Assembly (NCBI RefSeq): GCF_030848805.1
Contig: NC_092361.1
Coordinates: 2,108,001-2,172,000, forward strand
Length of the DNA stretch: 64,000 nt
DNA from: Temnothorax longispinosus
Lineage: Eukaryota > Arthropoda > Insecta > Hymenoptera > Formicidae
Reading direction: 5' to 3'
Shown here in pieces: positions 33,624-45,321 of the stretch. The position numbers and the translations under genes are program-made. The notes beneath the pieces are model-generated. The model did not search any database. It saw nothing but the letters and a program-made list of their open reading frames with translations, and was not told the DNA's origin. Each line of letters opens with the position of its first letter. The first letter of the stretch is position 1.

Positions 33624-33729
33624 CCCAGGTAGCAATTAATGTCGAAAAGACATCATAAAGACATCTTTAAGATTTCTGGGATCTTAAAAACATCTTTATG
33701 ATGTCTTTTAGACATTAATGCTACCTGGG
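33624..33729. repeat. Palindromic MITE, CCCAGGTAGCA family (106 bp)
   Basis: The element begins CCCAGGTAGCAATTAATGTC and ends GACATTAATGCTACCTGGG. The whole 106 bp folds on itself apart from a few mismatches, with a centre near 33676. It has no coding capacity and is a typical short palindromic DNA element. Confidence 0.8.
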
Positions 33730-34077
33730 GTATTGCAGTTATATCCTTCTTATGTTCTCGAACGCGCTTCGTTTGTAATTTCAAACTTTTCCCCGCCTGT
33801 TCCACAGACGCGAAACAATCGACTAATCGATATACAACTTCCTATATATTTTTCATATATTTGTCATATATTATTTTTTATTTTTTATACATATATTTTT
33901 TCACGGATTTTTAGCGGTCGCTGTGCAATTATCGACGCGCGCGCCGCCGCGCGTCACGACGGTTTGCCCGGTGGCCGCCGCGCGGCGCCACGGGCGGCGC
34001 CGCGCGCGCGTTCTCGCTCGTTCGCGCTTCGCCGCTCGCGCGCAGCGCGCAGTTCGCGCCGCACTTCCTTTTCCTTC

Positions 34078-35014
34078 ACTCAGTTCAGAGTTCAGTCGGA
34101 TGCTGACATTCGAGCGGCGCGTTCGTTATCGCGGGGAAGTTGCTCTCGCAGCGCGCGCGCGCGTAAACCCTTTCCCCCTCAGCGCTCTGTCTCCCTCTTT
34201 CTCTCTCACACTCTCTCTCTTACTCTCTTCTCTCTATCTTTTTCTTCCTTCCTGACGGACATGACGCGCGAAGCGTAGCCACATAGCCACACTTTCGTCC
34301 AGCCGAGGAGCATCGAATTATCAGCCGCTTCTCTCTCGTTCGTCGCGCCGCGTTCTCGTTCGTCGCCGCCGCTTTCTCGACGACACGCACGCACGCGTAT
34401 ATACATACGCGCAACGTACGCTCTCGCGCGAGCGTCTCTCTCCCGCATACCCCTCTCTCAACCCTTTCCACCCGTCGCGCCGGGGCGAGCCGAAAACTCG
34501 TTATGCTCCGTCCCGGCTCCGAACCGGTAACACCTCGCGATTAAGCGAGAGGGAGAGAGAGAGAGTGCGCGATCTTCGTCGTCGTTGTCGTCGTCGATCC
34601 GGAGAGGCGAGGGATCCTTCGTTAGGAGGAAACGAGAAAAAATAAAGAAAGAAGAAAAAAAAGAAACTGCGTCCCGGCGAGATGCGCCGCGTTACTCCCC
34701 GCGTTGACGCCGCGTGACCAGCAGCGCGAGGAGGAGCGGAGTTCCGTTCCGCGCGACGACGACGCGGAGGACGCGGTGGAGGATTTCGGGAAGTGCGCCG
34801 CGCGATCCCCGGTACAATCTCCGCCACGAGCCATCTGCCGCTCGACGTCCCGACGAACGGGCGGCCCTGGAGGAGGACGAGGACGAGGGGGGTGGAGGCG
34901 GAGGCGAGGAGGAGGAGGAAGAAGAAGAAGAGCATTTTGGGCTGCCGAAAGAATGCGAGGCTGAGCTGCCGCCGTCGCCGCCGCTGCTGCCGCTGCCGCT
35001 GCCGCTGCTTGCTG
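34078..35014 (+). other. Probable untranslated first exon of a plus-strand gene
   Basis: Initiator-like TCAGT motifs lie at about 34079 and 34092 in CpG-rich DNA. A consensus donor GCTG/GTGAGT at 35014/35015 ends a GC-rich block with CTG/CCG repeats. Downstream, composition falls abruptly to AT-rich intron-like DNA with a satellite. Overlapping open frames across 34714-35010 code only for low-complexity Glu, Gly, Arg, Pro and Leu runs and are not credible as protein. The rest of such a gene would lie beyond the window. This is inference from composition and one splice signal. Confidence 0.4.
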
Positions 35015-35920
35015 GTGAGTACCTCTTCCTCGTCTCTTATTCGTTCTCTGTACGGCGCGGCGTCGTGCGAGTCGATGCGACGCGGACGGGGCGAACGTTC
35101 GCGTCCGCGAAAGTGGTCCAAGGGCCGCCGATTCCGCCGGCCGCCGTTCGTCGCTCGACGCCCCGTCCCGAGGGTCTCCAATTTTCCCCGTTCGACCGTT
35201 CCGGCAACGAGAGACACAGCGGGCCGAATTTCAGCGACCGAGAAACCGCGTAGAATTCCGACAATTTGCGCATCGCGACGTTTACGCTGTTAAATATTAA
35301 AGGGTGCAAATCTAAACCGACATCTAAATCAAAACCTTGAGTTGAATAACATTTTTTTTTATTTTACCATGTGTGTGTCGAAATGTATCATTTTAGTACA
35401 GAACAGTATTATTTTTTAACTCCATTGTTTTAGTTGAATTAACGGCGTATCGACGAGCAGTAGGCGATCTATATATAGGAACGACTAAAAAACGACTCAA
35501 ATTGAGTATAATTGGACACCACGAAATTAACAGGATAACGAGATTTACGCCTACAATGCTTATTTTGACGTTAGTTTTTTTCGGCAACGTTCTGGCGTCT
35601 TGCGCGACACAAAAACAATGTGTTATAATTAGCTGGACTTTAGTCTGTGATTCGTTTTCGCGATTACGGCATGTATAATTGATTTCCGTAGCCGCTCGAT
35701 GACCGATACGGCTCAGTTTTTCAATTTAGGTATTGTAAATAAAGTGTTTTGTAAACTTGACGATGCGATGAATCATTAATGATTACGCGTAGATTGCCTT
35801 TGCAAGATAATTATCACATAGCTGAGAAGTGTAGCTAATAACAATTAAACTACAAGTTATTGGTCTAACGCGATTAATTGAACAATTAATGAAGAATTAA
35901 TGAAAACTTAATCGCAGGCA
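35015..35920. other. Intron-like DNA before the satellite
   Basis: I see no gene. Composition shifts from GC-rich to AT-rich over the first 300 bases. The stretch contains only short frames. Confidence 0.4.
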
Positions 35921-38900
35921 AACAAAACGATTTGATACATTGATGTAGATGACGAAAGTCGCTTTGTCTAATTAAAAATTCTAGGTTTTTCCTCAAACCT
36001 CATTCAACATTTATAGAAATAAATATAATTCTAAACAAAACGATTTGATGCATTGACGTAAATGACGAAAGTCGCTTCGTCTAATTAAAATAAAGAATTC
36101 TAGGTTTTTTTCCTCGAGCCTCATTCAACATTTATAGAAGTAAATATAATTCTAAATAAAACATTTTGATGCATTGACGTAGATGACGAAAGTCGCTTTG
36201 TCTAATTAAAATAAAGAATTCTAGGTTTTTTTTCTCGAGCCTCATTCAACATTTATAGAAATAAATATAATTCTAAACAAAACGATTTGATGCATTGACG
36301 TAAATGATGAAAGTCGCTTTGTCTAATTAAAATAAAGAATTCTAGGTTTTTTTCCTTGAGCCTCATTCAACATTTATAGAAGTAAATATAATTTTAAACA
36401 AAACGATTTGATGCATTGACGTGAATGACGAAAGTCGCTTCGTCTAATTAAAATAAAGAATTCTAGATTTTTTTCCTCAAGCCTCATTCAACATTTATAG
36501 AAGTAAATATAATTATAAACAAAACATTTTGATGCATTGACGTAAATGACGAAAGTCGCTTCGTCTAATTAAAATAAAGAATTCTAGGTTTTTTCCTCGA
36601 GCCTCATTCAACATTTATAGAAATAAATATAATTCTAAACAAAACGATTTGAGATGCATTGACGTAAATGACGAAAGTCGCTTCGTCTAATTAAAATAAA
36701 GAATTCTAGGTTTTTTCCTCGAGCCTCATTCAACATTTATAGAAATAAATATAATTCTAAACAAAACATTTTGATGCATTGACGTAGATGACGAAAGTCG
36801 CTTCGTCTAATTAAAAATTCTAGGTTTTTCCTCAAACCTCATTCAACATTTATAGAAATAAATATAATTCTAAACAAAACGATTTGATGCATTGACGTAA
36901 ATGCCGAAAGTCGCTTCGTCTAATTAAAATAAAGAATTCTAGGTTTTTTCCTCGAGCCTTATTCAACATTTATAGAAATAAATATAATTCTAAACAAAAC
37001 GATTTGATGCATTGACGTAAATGACGAAAGTCGCTTCGTCTAATTAAAATAAAGAATTCTAGGTTTTTTTCCTCGAGCCTCATTCAACATTTATAGAAGT
37101 AAATATAATTCTAAACAAAACGATTGAGATGCATTGACGTAAATGACGAAAGTCGCTTCGTCTAATTAAAATAAAGAATTCTAGGTTTTTTCCTCGAGCC
37201 TCATTCACATTTATAGAGTAAATATAATTCTAAACAAACGATTTGATGCATTGACGTAGATGACGAAAGTCGCTTCGTCTAATTAAAAATTCTAGGTTTT
37301 TCCTCAAACCTCATTCAACATTTATAGAAGTAAATATAATTCTAAACAAAACGATTTGATGCATTGACGTAAATGACGAAAGTCGCTTCGTCTAATTAAA
37401 ATAAGAATTCTAGGTTTTTTTCCTCGAGCCTCATTCAACATTATAGAAGTAAATATAATTCTAAACAAAACGATTTGAGATGCATTGACGTAATGACGAA
37501 AGTCGCTTCGTCTAATTAAAATAAAGAATTCTAGATTTTTTTCCTCGAGCCTATTCAACATTTATAGAAGTAAATATAATTTAAACAAAACGATTTTGAG
37601 ATGCATTGACGTAAATGACGACGCTTCGTCTAATTAAAATAAAGTCGCTTCGTCTAATTTAAAATAAAGAATTCTAGGTTTTTTTCCTCGAGCCTTTCTA
37701 ATTAAAAGATTCTAGGTTTTTTTTCCTCATTAATAGAAATAACATATTTAACAAAGTGAGATGCATGACTAACGACAAAGTCGCTTCGTCTAATTAAATA
37801 AAGAATTCTAGGTTTTTTTCCTCGAGCCTCATTCAACATTTATAGAAGTAAATATATTCTAAACAAAACGATTTGAATGCATTGACGTAAATGACGAAAG
37901 TCGCTTCGTCTAATTAAAATAAGAATTCTAGTTTTTTTCCTCGCCGTCACATTAACATTTATAGAAAGTAAATATAATTCTAAACAAACGATTTTGAATG
38001 CATTGACGTAAATGACGAAAGTCGCTTCGTCTAATTAAAATAAAGAATTCTAGGTTTTTTTCTCGAGTCTTATTCAACATTTATAGAAGTAAATATAATT
38101 CTAAACAAAACGATTTGATGCATTGACGTAGATGACGAAAGTCGCTTCGTCTAATTAAAATAAAGAATTCTAGATTTTTTTCCTCGAGCCTCATTCAACA
38201 TTTATAGAAGTAAATATAATTTTAAACAAAACGATTTGATGCATTGACGTGAATGACGAAAGTCCGCTTCGTCTAATTAAAATAAAGAATTCTAGGTTTT
38301 TTCCTCAAGCCGTCATTCAACATTTGATAGAAGTAAATATAATATTAAACAAAACGATTTGATGCATTGAGTAAATGACGAAAGTCGCTTCGTCTAATTA
38401 AATAAAGAATTCTAGTGTTTTTTTCCTCGAGCCTATTCAACATTTATAGAAGTAAATATAATTCTAAACAAAACGATTTGAGATGCATTGACGTAAATGA
38501 CGAAAGTCGCTTCGTCTAATTAAAATAAAGAATTCTAGGTTTTTTCCTCGAGCCTTATTAAACATTTATAGAAATAAATATAATTCTAAACAAAACGATT
38601 GAGATGCATTGACGTAAATGACGAAAGTCGCTTCGTCTAATTAAAATAAAGAATTCTAGTTTTTTTCCTCGAGCCTCATTCAACATTTATAGAAGTAAAT
38701 ATAATTATAAACAAAACATTTTGATGCATTGACGTAAATGACGAAAGTCGCTTCGTCTAATTAAAATAAAGAATTCTAGGTTTTTTCCTCGAGCCTTATT
38801 AGACATTTATAGAAATAAATATAATTCTAAACAAAACGATTTGAGATGCATTGACGTAAATGCCGAAAGTCGCTTCGTCTAATTAAAATAAAGAATTCTT

Positions 38901-39197
38901 GGTTTTTTTCCTCGAGCCTTATTAAACATTAATAGAAATAAATATAATTTTAAACAAAACGATTTGAGATGCATTGACGTAAATGACGAAAGTCGCTTCG
39001 TCTAATTAAAATAAAGAATTCTAGGTTTTTTTCCTCGAGTCTCATTTAACATTTATAGAAGTAAATATAATTCTAAACAAAACATTTTGATGCATTGACG
39101 TAAATGACGAAAGTCGCTTCGTCTAATTAAAATAAAGAATTCTAGGTTTTTTTCCTCGAACCTCATTGTACATTTATAGAAATGAATATAATTCTAA
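35921..39197. repeat. Satellite array, about 27 tandem copies of a roughly 118-bp unit
   Basis: Each unit contains in order AAACAAAACGATTTGATGCA, TTGACGTAAATGACGAAAGT, CGCTTCGTCTAATTAAAATA, an EcoRI site within AAGAATTCTAGG, a T run, CCTCGAGCCTCATTCAAC and an ATTTATAGAAGTAAATATAA tail. Start-to-start spacing is mostly 113-123 bases. Variants include GATTTGAGATGCA in place of GATTTGATGCA, and a short form lacking AATAAAG (units near 35953, 36790 and 37265). The stretch around 37600-37800 is rearranged. No open frame runs through it. Confidence 0.95.
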
Positions 39198-40030
39198 TGG
39201 CAAGCTCTCTGTCGTTAGAGCCTTGTTTTTTTCTAAACGCTAAGACGTGCATCGAGAAATTCTTGATTTCACATTGATTTATACTGTTTATACATCATAC
39301 ATTTTTGTTTACGTTATTTATTAAGTATGAGTAATATCCTCATCTTTATGCGATACGCGAAACTTATCAGCTCGGGGAACATTTATCAAGCGATACAATC
39401 GTAACTCAGCCGTTAGGCGAATGATGGACGACACGCCAAGCGATCCACGAACGCGTTTATCCAATTTGCCGCGTCGGCTAAGTAACAACTAAGTTGAATT
39501 AAATTAATATTAATTTACGTAACGCAAATCGAAACCGCCCTTGCGTGGTTTTCGCGATTCATCCGCGTCGTTCGTCGACTCGGTCAATTTTATCGGCTCC
39601 TTTTCACGAGGAAAGCGCTAATGAAGTCCGCTCGAATCTCTTATTTCTCAGCGGGAAAATCATTGGCTTCTTTTTTTGTTTTGTTTCGAAGCAGCTCAAT
39701 GTAACGCGTAAACAACGAACAACGGAGTTTACAGTTTGATCGCAGCGAAAGCTCGTTACGACGCGGCGCTACGCGTCGGATGCTCGCGTTGCGCTTTTAC
39801 GAGGCGTATCGAGGCTTCGTTATGCCGGGGACCGGGGACGGTAACCGGAGTATTCCAATGAAACTTCGTTACCGCACGAAATTTCATTGCACACGGCTCC
39901 GCGCTGCGGAGCGGAATTTCGCCGTGTTTTCATCCGCTTCCGCTTCCCGCCTCCGTTTGTCGCGCGCAAACTTGCGCGCGAGATACACGAGATCGCTCCG
40001 CCGCCGCCGCTCCACAATTGCAATTTAACG
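39198..40030. other. Non-coding stretch after the satellite
   Basis: No gene was recognised. GC content rises again near 39740-40020, where open frames on both strands overlap without motifs. This resembles other CpG-rich patches in the right half of the window. Confidence 0.4.
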
Positions 40031-40036
40031 GACGCA

Positions 40037-40180
40037 TTTATACGTCGCGAGATAAAAGGCAATACTGTTATTGGGCCTTCAAAGAATGTGTCCTCATTAT
40101 AGAATTCTCTTTGAATAAATAAACGCACGGCGTAATCATTGGGTCTCTAAGCGCTACGCAACACAATGATTTATTAAAAT
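40037..40180 (+). repeat. Direct repeat, left copy, flanking the transposon cluster
   Basis: A block of about 140 bases with GGGCCTTCAAAGAATG and AATAAATAAACGCACGGCGT recurs in the same orientation at about 41121-41262 with scattered substitutions and small indels. The two copies bracket a Helitron remnant and a TIR transposon remnant. Confidence 0.8.
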
Positions 40181-40204
40181 ATTATTTATATTATTAATAT
40201 TATA

Positions 40205-40485
40205 CTAGCTAGTTACCGGGGCTTCGCCCGGGCGTTTTTTTTTATATGTGTTATTGCAATTTGAATTCCCATTTTTTATTGTAAATTCTTATACCTTCCT
40301 TTGTAAGCTTTTTAATTTTTTTTTTAATTGGGTTATATCACAAATGGCACATAGCCTATCACTCAGAAAGATATAAGCTATCCACCAGTGTAAACATTTT
40401 TGAAATCGATTCAATAGTTTCTAAGATTACCCTGAACAATGGAACAAACAAACTTTTCCCCTTTATATAATAGTATAAGGATAGA
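40205..40485 (-). mobile_element. Short non-autonomous Helitron (281 bp)
   Basis: On the minus strand the element starts TCTATCCTTATACTATTATA at 40485 and ends with a GC hairpin (CCGGGCGAAGCCCCGG) followed by TAACTAGCTAG at 40205. A 5' TC, a 3' hairpin close to a terminal CTAG, and insertion between A and T without target duplication are the three hallmarks of Helitrons. The subterminal AAAGGGGAAAAGTTTGTTTG string is common in insect Helitrons. There is no Rep/helicase coding region. Confidence 0.8.
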
Positions 40486-40517
40486 TATTTATTAATATTA
40501 TTATATATCATTATATA

Positions 40518-41030
40518 CAGTGTTAAAAAAATTTTGAGAGCAGGTAGTATCCATCAAAACGAGGAGAAAATGTCCAGTAAACATGGTTCTTAAATACCTG
40601 TTAAGATATGGGTCAATATACTATATAAAAGGTGTTCTATATGGTTCCCATTCATTGTCATACATCCTTTACGAATACGCTCTTACGAATACACCTGGCT
40701 GCTCTGGGATTTGCTGACACACATTAAATACACGTTCCTGCAATGTTTTGCATGTCATCAATAGGTGTTGAATCCACCAAGGTTTTTAAGTGTCTTCATG
40801 AGCCAAAAATCTAAGGGATTAAAAAAGGTCAAGGGACGGACAGACCAAACTGTTGGACCACCCTGACTGAAGGATGTGTGACAATGAATGGGAACCACGC
40901 AGAGCACTTCCTATAGTAGGTATACGATAAAGACTGTCCTATATTTTAACAGATATGTTTACCGGATATTTTCTTCTTGTTTTGATGAGAATAATACCTA
41001 CTCTCAAAATATGTAACTTTTTTTTAACCC
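40518..41030 (-). mobile_element. TIR DNA transposon remnant, probably Tc1/mariner-like
   Basis: Long imperfect terminal inverted repeats of about 150 bp are seen. The left end begins CAGTGTTAAAAAAATTTTGAG; the right end, inverted, gives GGGTTAAAAAAAAGTTACAT and then TTTTGAGAG. Both arms share CCATTCATTGTCA and ACATCCTT. TATA flanks both ends, compatible with a TA target. The minus strand between the arms (about 40700-40870) translates in part to VWSVRPLTFFNPLDFWLMK and LKNLGG, resembling the D-x-PLDFFLW...LK block at the C-terminus of Tc1/mariner-type transposases, with stops. It is decayed. Confidence 0.65.
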
Positions 41031-41120
41031 TATATATGTATATTTAAAACAGAATTTAAAATAGAATAAAATTAAAATAAAATTTAAATGATTTATTAAT
41101 ATATTATTCTAACGTTTATA

Positions 41121-41262
41121 TGTGTCGCGGGATAAAACGCAATACTTTTATTGGGCCTTCAAAGAATGTTCTCATTATAGAATTCTCTTTGAATAAATAA
41201 ACGCACGGCGTAATCGCGGAGCCTCTAAGCGCTACACAACACAATAATTCATTAAAATATTA
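41121..41262 (+). repeat. Direct repeat, right copy, flanking the transposon cluster
   Basis: This is the right partner of the block at 40037-40180, with the same TTGGGCCTTCAAAGAATG, AGAATTCTCTTTGAATAAAT and TCTAAGCGCTAC strings. The differences show that the duplication is not recent. Confidence 0.8.
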
Positions 41263-42755
41263 AAACGAGACCTCGATAATAAGAAGCTTTGAAAACGTGA
41301 ATTAATGACTGCAAATTCGAAACTCATTCGCGATATATGCAGCCAGTTGCAAGGCGATAAAAGGTGAAATGCGAGGCGGAAGTAACCGGTCACTAATCGC
41401 GCGTGCTGGATCTCGTTAGAGAATTATAGTTCGTTTTCTTATTACACCCGGTGTCTCGGTAGTAAATTTTCGTCAAACGAGGCCGCTCGACAAATTGATT
41501 GGGAAATTCGCGATGAAGGGTGGAAACAGGCGACGAGATAATTTCGGGACATTCTCGAGGTACTCCCAACTTTTCGTGCCCCAGATTCTCTGCAGCATTT
41601 TGTTTTTCTCCTTTTTTTCGCCTCTATGAGGACGCTTCGTCAGATTTCAGCTCGATTTGCCTTCGGCAAAAGTTTCGGTAAACTTGCTCGCAATTTTTCG
41701 AACGACTTACTTCAAATATCGTTCGCGTCTTTTCCCCCCCCTCAGATGAATCGACGCGAATCGAGCGCGAGGAAATTTTCCGCGACACCCCGTATACGAG
41801 CGCGTCGTTGATTATGATTGTCCTATAACCGTGAGACATTCGATTCTATTGTTCGATTCTCGACTCTTGTGTCCGGAACACGCCGCGGAAAGTTTGGCAG
41901 ACGCGTAATTCCGTTTTAGCTCCCGCCCGCCGCGCCGCGGCGCGAATTGATTCGCGCGAACGATATCGGATCGGCGTAGATTAGTTTTCCACGTCGATGA
42001 CAGAGAAATGATTCAAACGCAATTATTTATAGCGCGAATCTATAAGCGGGCTCTATAGAGCGACGGGTGTACATCGAACGTCGAGGGTAGCATACGAGCC
42101 GTCTAATTTCATGTGACCTGGAATTGTTATAAGCGGGTATATCGCTTAAGTTGTTAATCCGTCTTTGAAATCGCGCTTGTTAACGAAAATCGAGATCGTG
42201 ACCCGGTATAGGTTACTCCGTATAGTAAGATGCGCTTCCATCGCAACGGCGCGGGCGCGGCGTGGAATTTAATATCTTTGTAATTTGACGGGAAATAGAC
42301 GGCGTAATCTTGCGAGAATAGCTTTAAAACTTGGCGAAATAACTTCAAAATAGCGCCGAGAAAGTTCAACCGACGACCTATAAGAGAGAGGGGGATATTA
42401 GACGCCGCGCTATGGCGTGCGCCTTTCGCGGGGACACTCTGTATATACCGGTCGAATCTATTTCTGCATGTTGGATCGCGTTGTCAATCGCGTGCACCCA
42501 ACGCGTCTGCACGCGCTCTCTCGCCACTCGGCGGTCACCACGCAGTCAAAGGGGGGGGTCTTTCCCTCCCCCCCGGGTGCAGGATTTAGTACGCGATAAA
42601 ACGTGAAAGGGAACGTCCGATGGAAAGTCGGTTGGTCGCCAAAGTGATCAGATCACCCACAAGCAGAGCAATCTTCTTTTTCCCGGGCCACGTTGACCTT
42701 TGCGGGATATGTGGGCGCTAATATCGGTGACATCCGGGAACGATTGCGCAAGCAT
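41263..42755. other. Non-coding stretch
   Basis: No gene, RNA or clear repeat was recognised. Composition is mixed, with CpG-containing patches and short frames only. Confidence 0.4.
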
Positions 42756-42890
42756 TAGGGCTCGTGCACAATGAGAGGAATATAAGGAACGAGGAATTAA
42801 ACATAGAGAGAATTCCGTGTCTTGAAAAAAGATGCGACTACTATGTTTAATTCCTTGTTCCTTATTCCTGGCATTGTGCATGAGCCCTTA
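42756..42890. repeat. Inverted-repeat MITE, TAAGGGCTC-TGCACAATG family
   Basis: The left arm (TTAGGGCTCGTGCACAATGA) and the right arm (inverse of TAAGGGCTCATGCACAATG) close a hairpin of about 135 bp. The inner arms, GGAACGAGGAATTAAACATAG and its near inverse, also pair. It is non-coding. Confidence 0.75.
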
Positions 42891-43803
42891 CAGTCCCCTC
42901 TCCTCTCCCCCCACTCCCGAACGATGTTTATCGTCTTCTCGCTCTATATTGCAGCCTTTTGTTACGAGTTTGTTTTTCTCATGGGGAATCTTGGATCCCT
43001 GGGAATTAATATAGATCCTTTTATTAGGATGAGAGCGCTTGTATATACGTAAAGCGCAATAGGGAAGTCTAGATTTTCCTAACGGATGCGGAGTCGGCTC
43101 TTTCCCTTGACTGTACGCGTTCCCGTAGGGCGATCCCCTAATTACGAAGGTATTTCATATTTCATGTAAAAGGGATCTTTGTGAATCAAGATGTGATTAA
43201 ATATATAAACGGATAAAGGAAACTCTCTAGTCTCCTTTAATTGTAAATTGACTCGATTCTAAACTTAAACTCCATCCGAAACTTCACTCGAGACTTACCC
43301 GCGGAGGAAGTTTAATGTTGGAAAATAGAAAACTCGCTACTAATGGCGAATTCCCGCGCGATCTCCCTCGAAAGAACGTGTCTTAGGCTTTAGCTCTCGC
43401 TAACTTTTTAATCATATACTTTTACATTTTGTATTTACTTCTACGTCAATTCCGTCTAAGAGGAGCGAGACAGGTCTTAATTCTTCGGGAGAAAGGGTCG
43501 GGATAAATTTAGAAATTTTAGTGAAACATACGTGGAACAGATCCGTCACTTTTTAACTGCACGCGGGTTAAAATTGGCGAAAATGTCCAAAATTGACGTT
43601 GAATATTCCCGGTCGCTGGCGGGGTATCTTTTCTAGTTTTGTCCGTTCTGCAAAAGGTTAAAACGTAGAAAGCAACTATATTTTTAGCGACTCATCGTTG
43701 CTTTATCTTTCTTTACGTAGAATATACATCTTATATTTTTAATTTTATTCTTAATCTTTTTTTGTGATTCATGATATTTCGACAGTGTATATACATCTTA
43801 TAA
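42891..43803. other. Non-coding stretch before the large transposon
   Basis: No gene was recognised. The last 120 bases (about 43691-43811) are of special note because they recur inverted inside the transposon at about 48283-48406. Confidence 0.4.
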
Positions 43804-43811
43804 GGTTATTT
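43804..43811 (+). repeat. Target-site duplication GGTTATTT, left
   Basis: The eight bases GGTTATTT directly precede the left terminal inverted repeat and occur again directly after the right one (48451-48458). An 8-bp duplication is typical of hAT and P-type transposons. Confidence 0.75.
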
Positions 43812-43858
43812 CGAGGGGGAATTCACAACCCAAAATTTTGTACACCAATGCCGATTTT

Positions 43859-44678
43859 CGTAGAAACTTACTTTTCCTACTGTAAATGCGTCTTTATGTG
43901 CCAGTATTATCAACGGAATTTGGTATAAACATTCTGAGTTATAGTGTAATTTTTAACGCGACATAAGCGTTTTTGATAGTGAAAAGTAATTTTTCTGATC
44001 TCTCGAAAATGGTCTACTCTTTCATCGAGCTTTCGGGCAAAACTAAGCGACGTACAGCAAAATTTCCTTAAGTAATTTTGTACCTGAAGGAACGCTCTTT
44101 AAATGTGTACCATTAAATTTGCTTGACAGAACTATATATTGACTACATAATTATATCTTTTTCGAAGTATATTCAACATTATTAACTCGTAAAAATTGTG
44201 CCAGTTAAAGAGATACGTACACCTAGAAATAAAATCGATTATTAAAGCTTGATATTTTTCAAATCTTTGATGTTTTTATTTGTTGTGCTAAATAAGGTTG
44301 TATTGTATTACTACTGTATGGACCAGGAGTGGATCAATCTGTCAAGTCAGGTAAAACACCTTGTTGCTTAATCACTTTAAACTTTCCTTAAAACTTTAAA
44401 TGCGCTTTCTTGAAATCGTGTTTTTGAAATCGGCACCAGATATATCTTGAAAGGTTTTACATCGATTTATTTGAAATTGAATTTTACATGTTTACTCTAC
44501 ATGTTAAAATGTTTTTATCATATTGTAAAAGTTTTTTATTTTATACATTTCTTTGTTCGTAATTGCAAAATTAGTGATTAAAATTGATATGTCTGTTTCG
44601 AATACCTGTCATTTTCTTTAGAATAAGAATTTTTCAAAACAAATTCAGAGAAGATATTTGTATAGCTATTTCGGCTCA

Positions 44679-44723
<45 letters not shown>

Positions 44724-45321
44724 TTTAATAATAAAATTTCTTATTTTTTAATAAATTTTATACAATATATTTTTTAAATGTATTTAAATGTCAGATTCTT
44801 TTCTTTATCGTTTTAAGTGTATGTACCTCCTTAAACAATAATTACTGAATAGAACTTACGATGTATTTCAAAGAAGCCATTTTAATGGATTTCTTTCTTT
44901 GTTCCTCTCGTATCTGCTTCTGTTACAAATCGATAGTTACAAGAATTAATGCGAGATTGTAATACATTAATATATTTTGACTGTGTTTATAAACAATGTA
45001 TATATTTACCTAACATGTGCTAAGACGACTGCTAGCTCAGAAACGCAACGAGAATGAAATATTACTATCGTGTGTTATTTCTGTAAGCAATATATATACT
45101 ATTGTTATCATACTAATTGCGTCATTATTTTACGTAAACCTAATAGCTACATAAATGTTCCATATCTAAACTACTGGAATTATATGTATAATTCATCGCA
45201 ATAGCCGTCATTTTTTAAATAACCATACAATTTTTGTCATAAGTGTGTCTAAAAGTAGATGTATAATTTATGTAAAAAATTCAAAAACCCCGTCTAGAAC
45301 ATAATAAAATTATTAAAATAT
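43859..45321 (+). repeat. Left arm of the 1.46-kb inverted repeat
   Basis: This arm starts CGTAGAAACTTACTTTTCCT and ends near ATAATAAAATTATTAAAAT. It matches 46250-47700 inverted, with scattered single changes and a different length of the AT dinucleotide run (about 44683-44720 here). It is AT-rich and non-coding. Confidence 0.9.
44683..44720. repeat. AT dinucleotide microsatellite
   Basis: An uninterrupted run of AT units of about 38 bases. The mirror position in the right arm (about 46858-46872) is much shorter, so the run has changed length since the arms became inverted copies. Confidence 0.9.

Noticed and set aside
34714..35253. 179-codon plus-strand frame with Glu and Gly runs
   Set aside because: It is low-complexity and overlaps other open frames, and a strong splice donor lies inside it at 35015. 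I treat it as untranslated exon plus intron.
37322..37561. Minus-strand frame with repeated SDFRHYVNASQIV-like units in the satellite
   Set aside because: It is a translation of satellite units that happens to stay open over two copies; neighbouring units break it.
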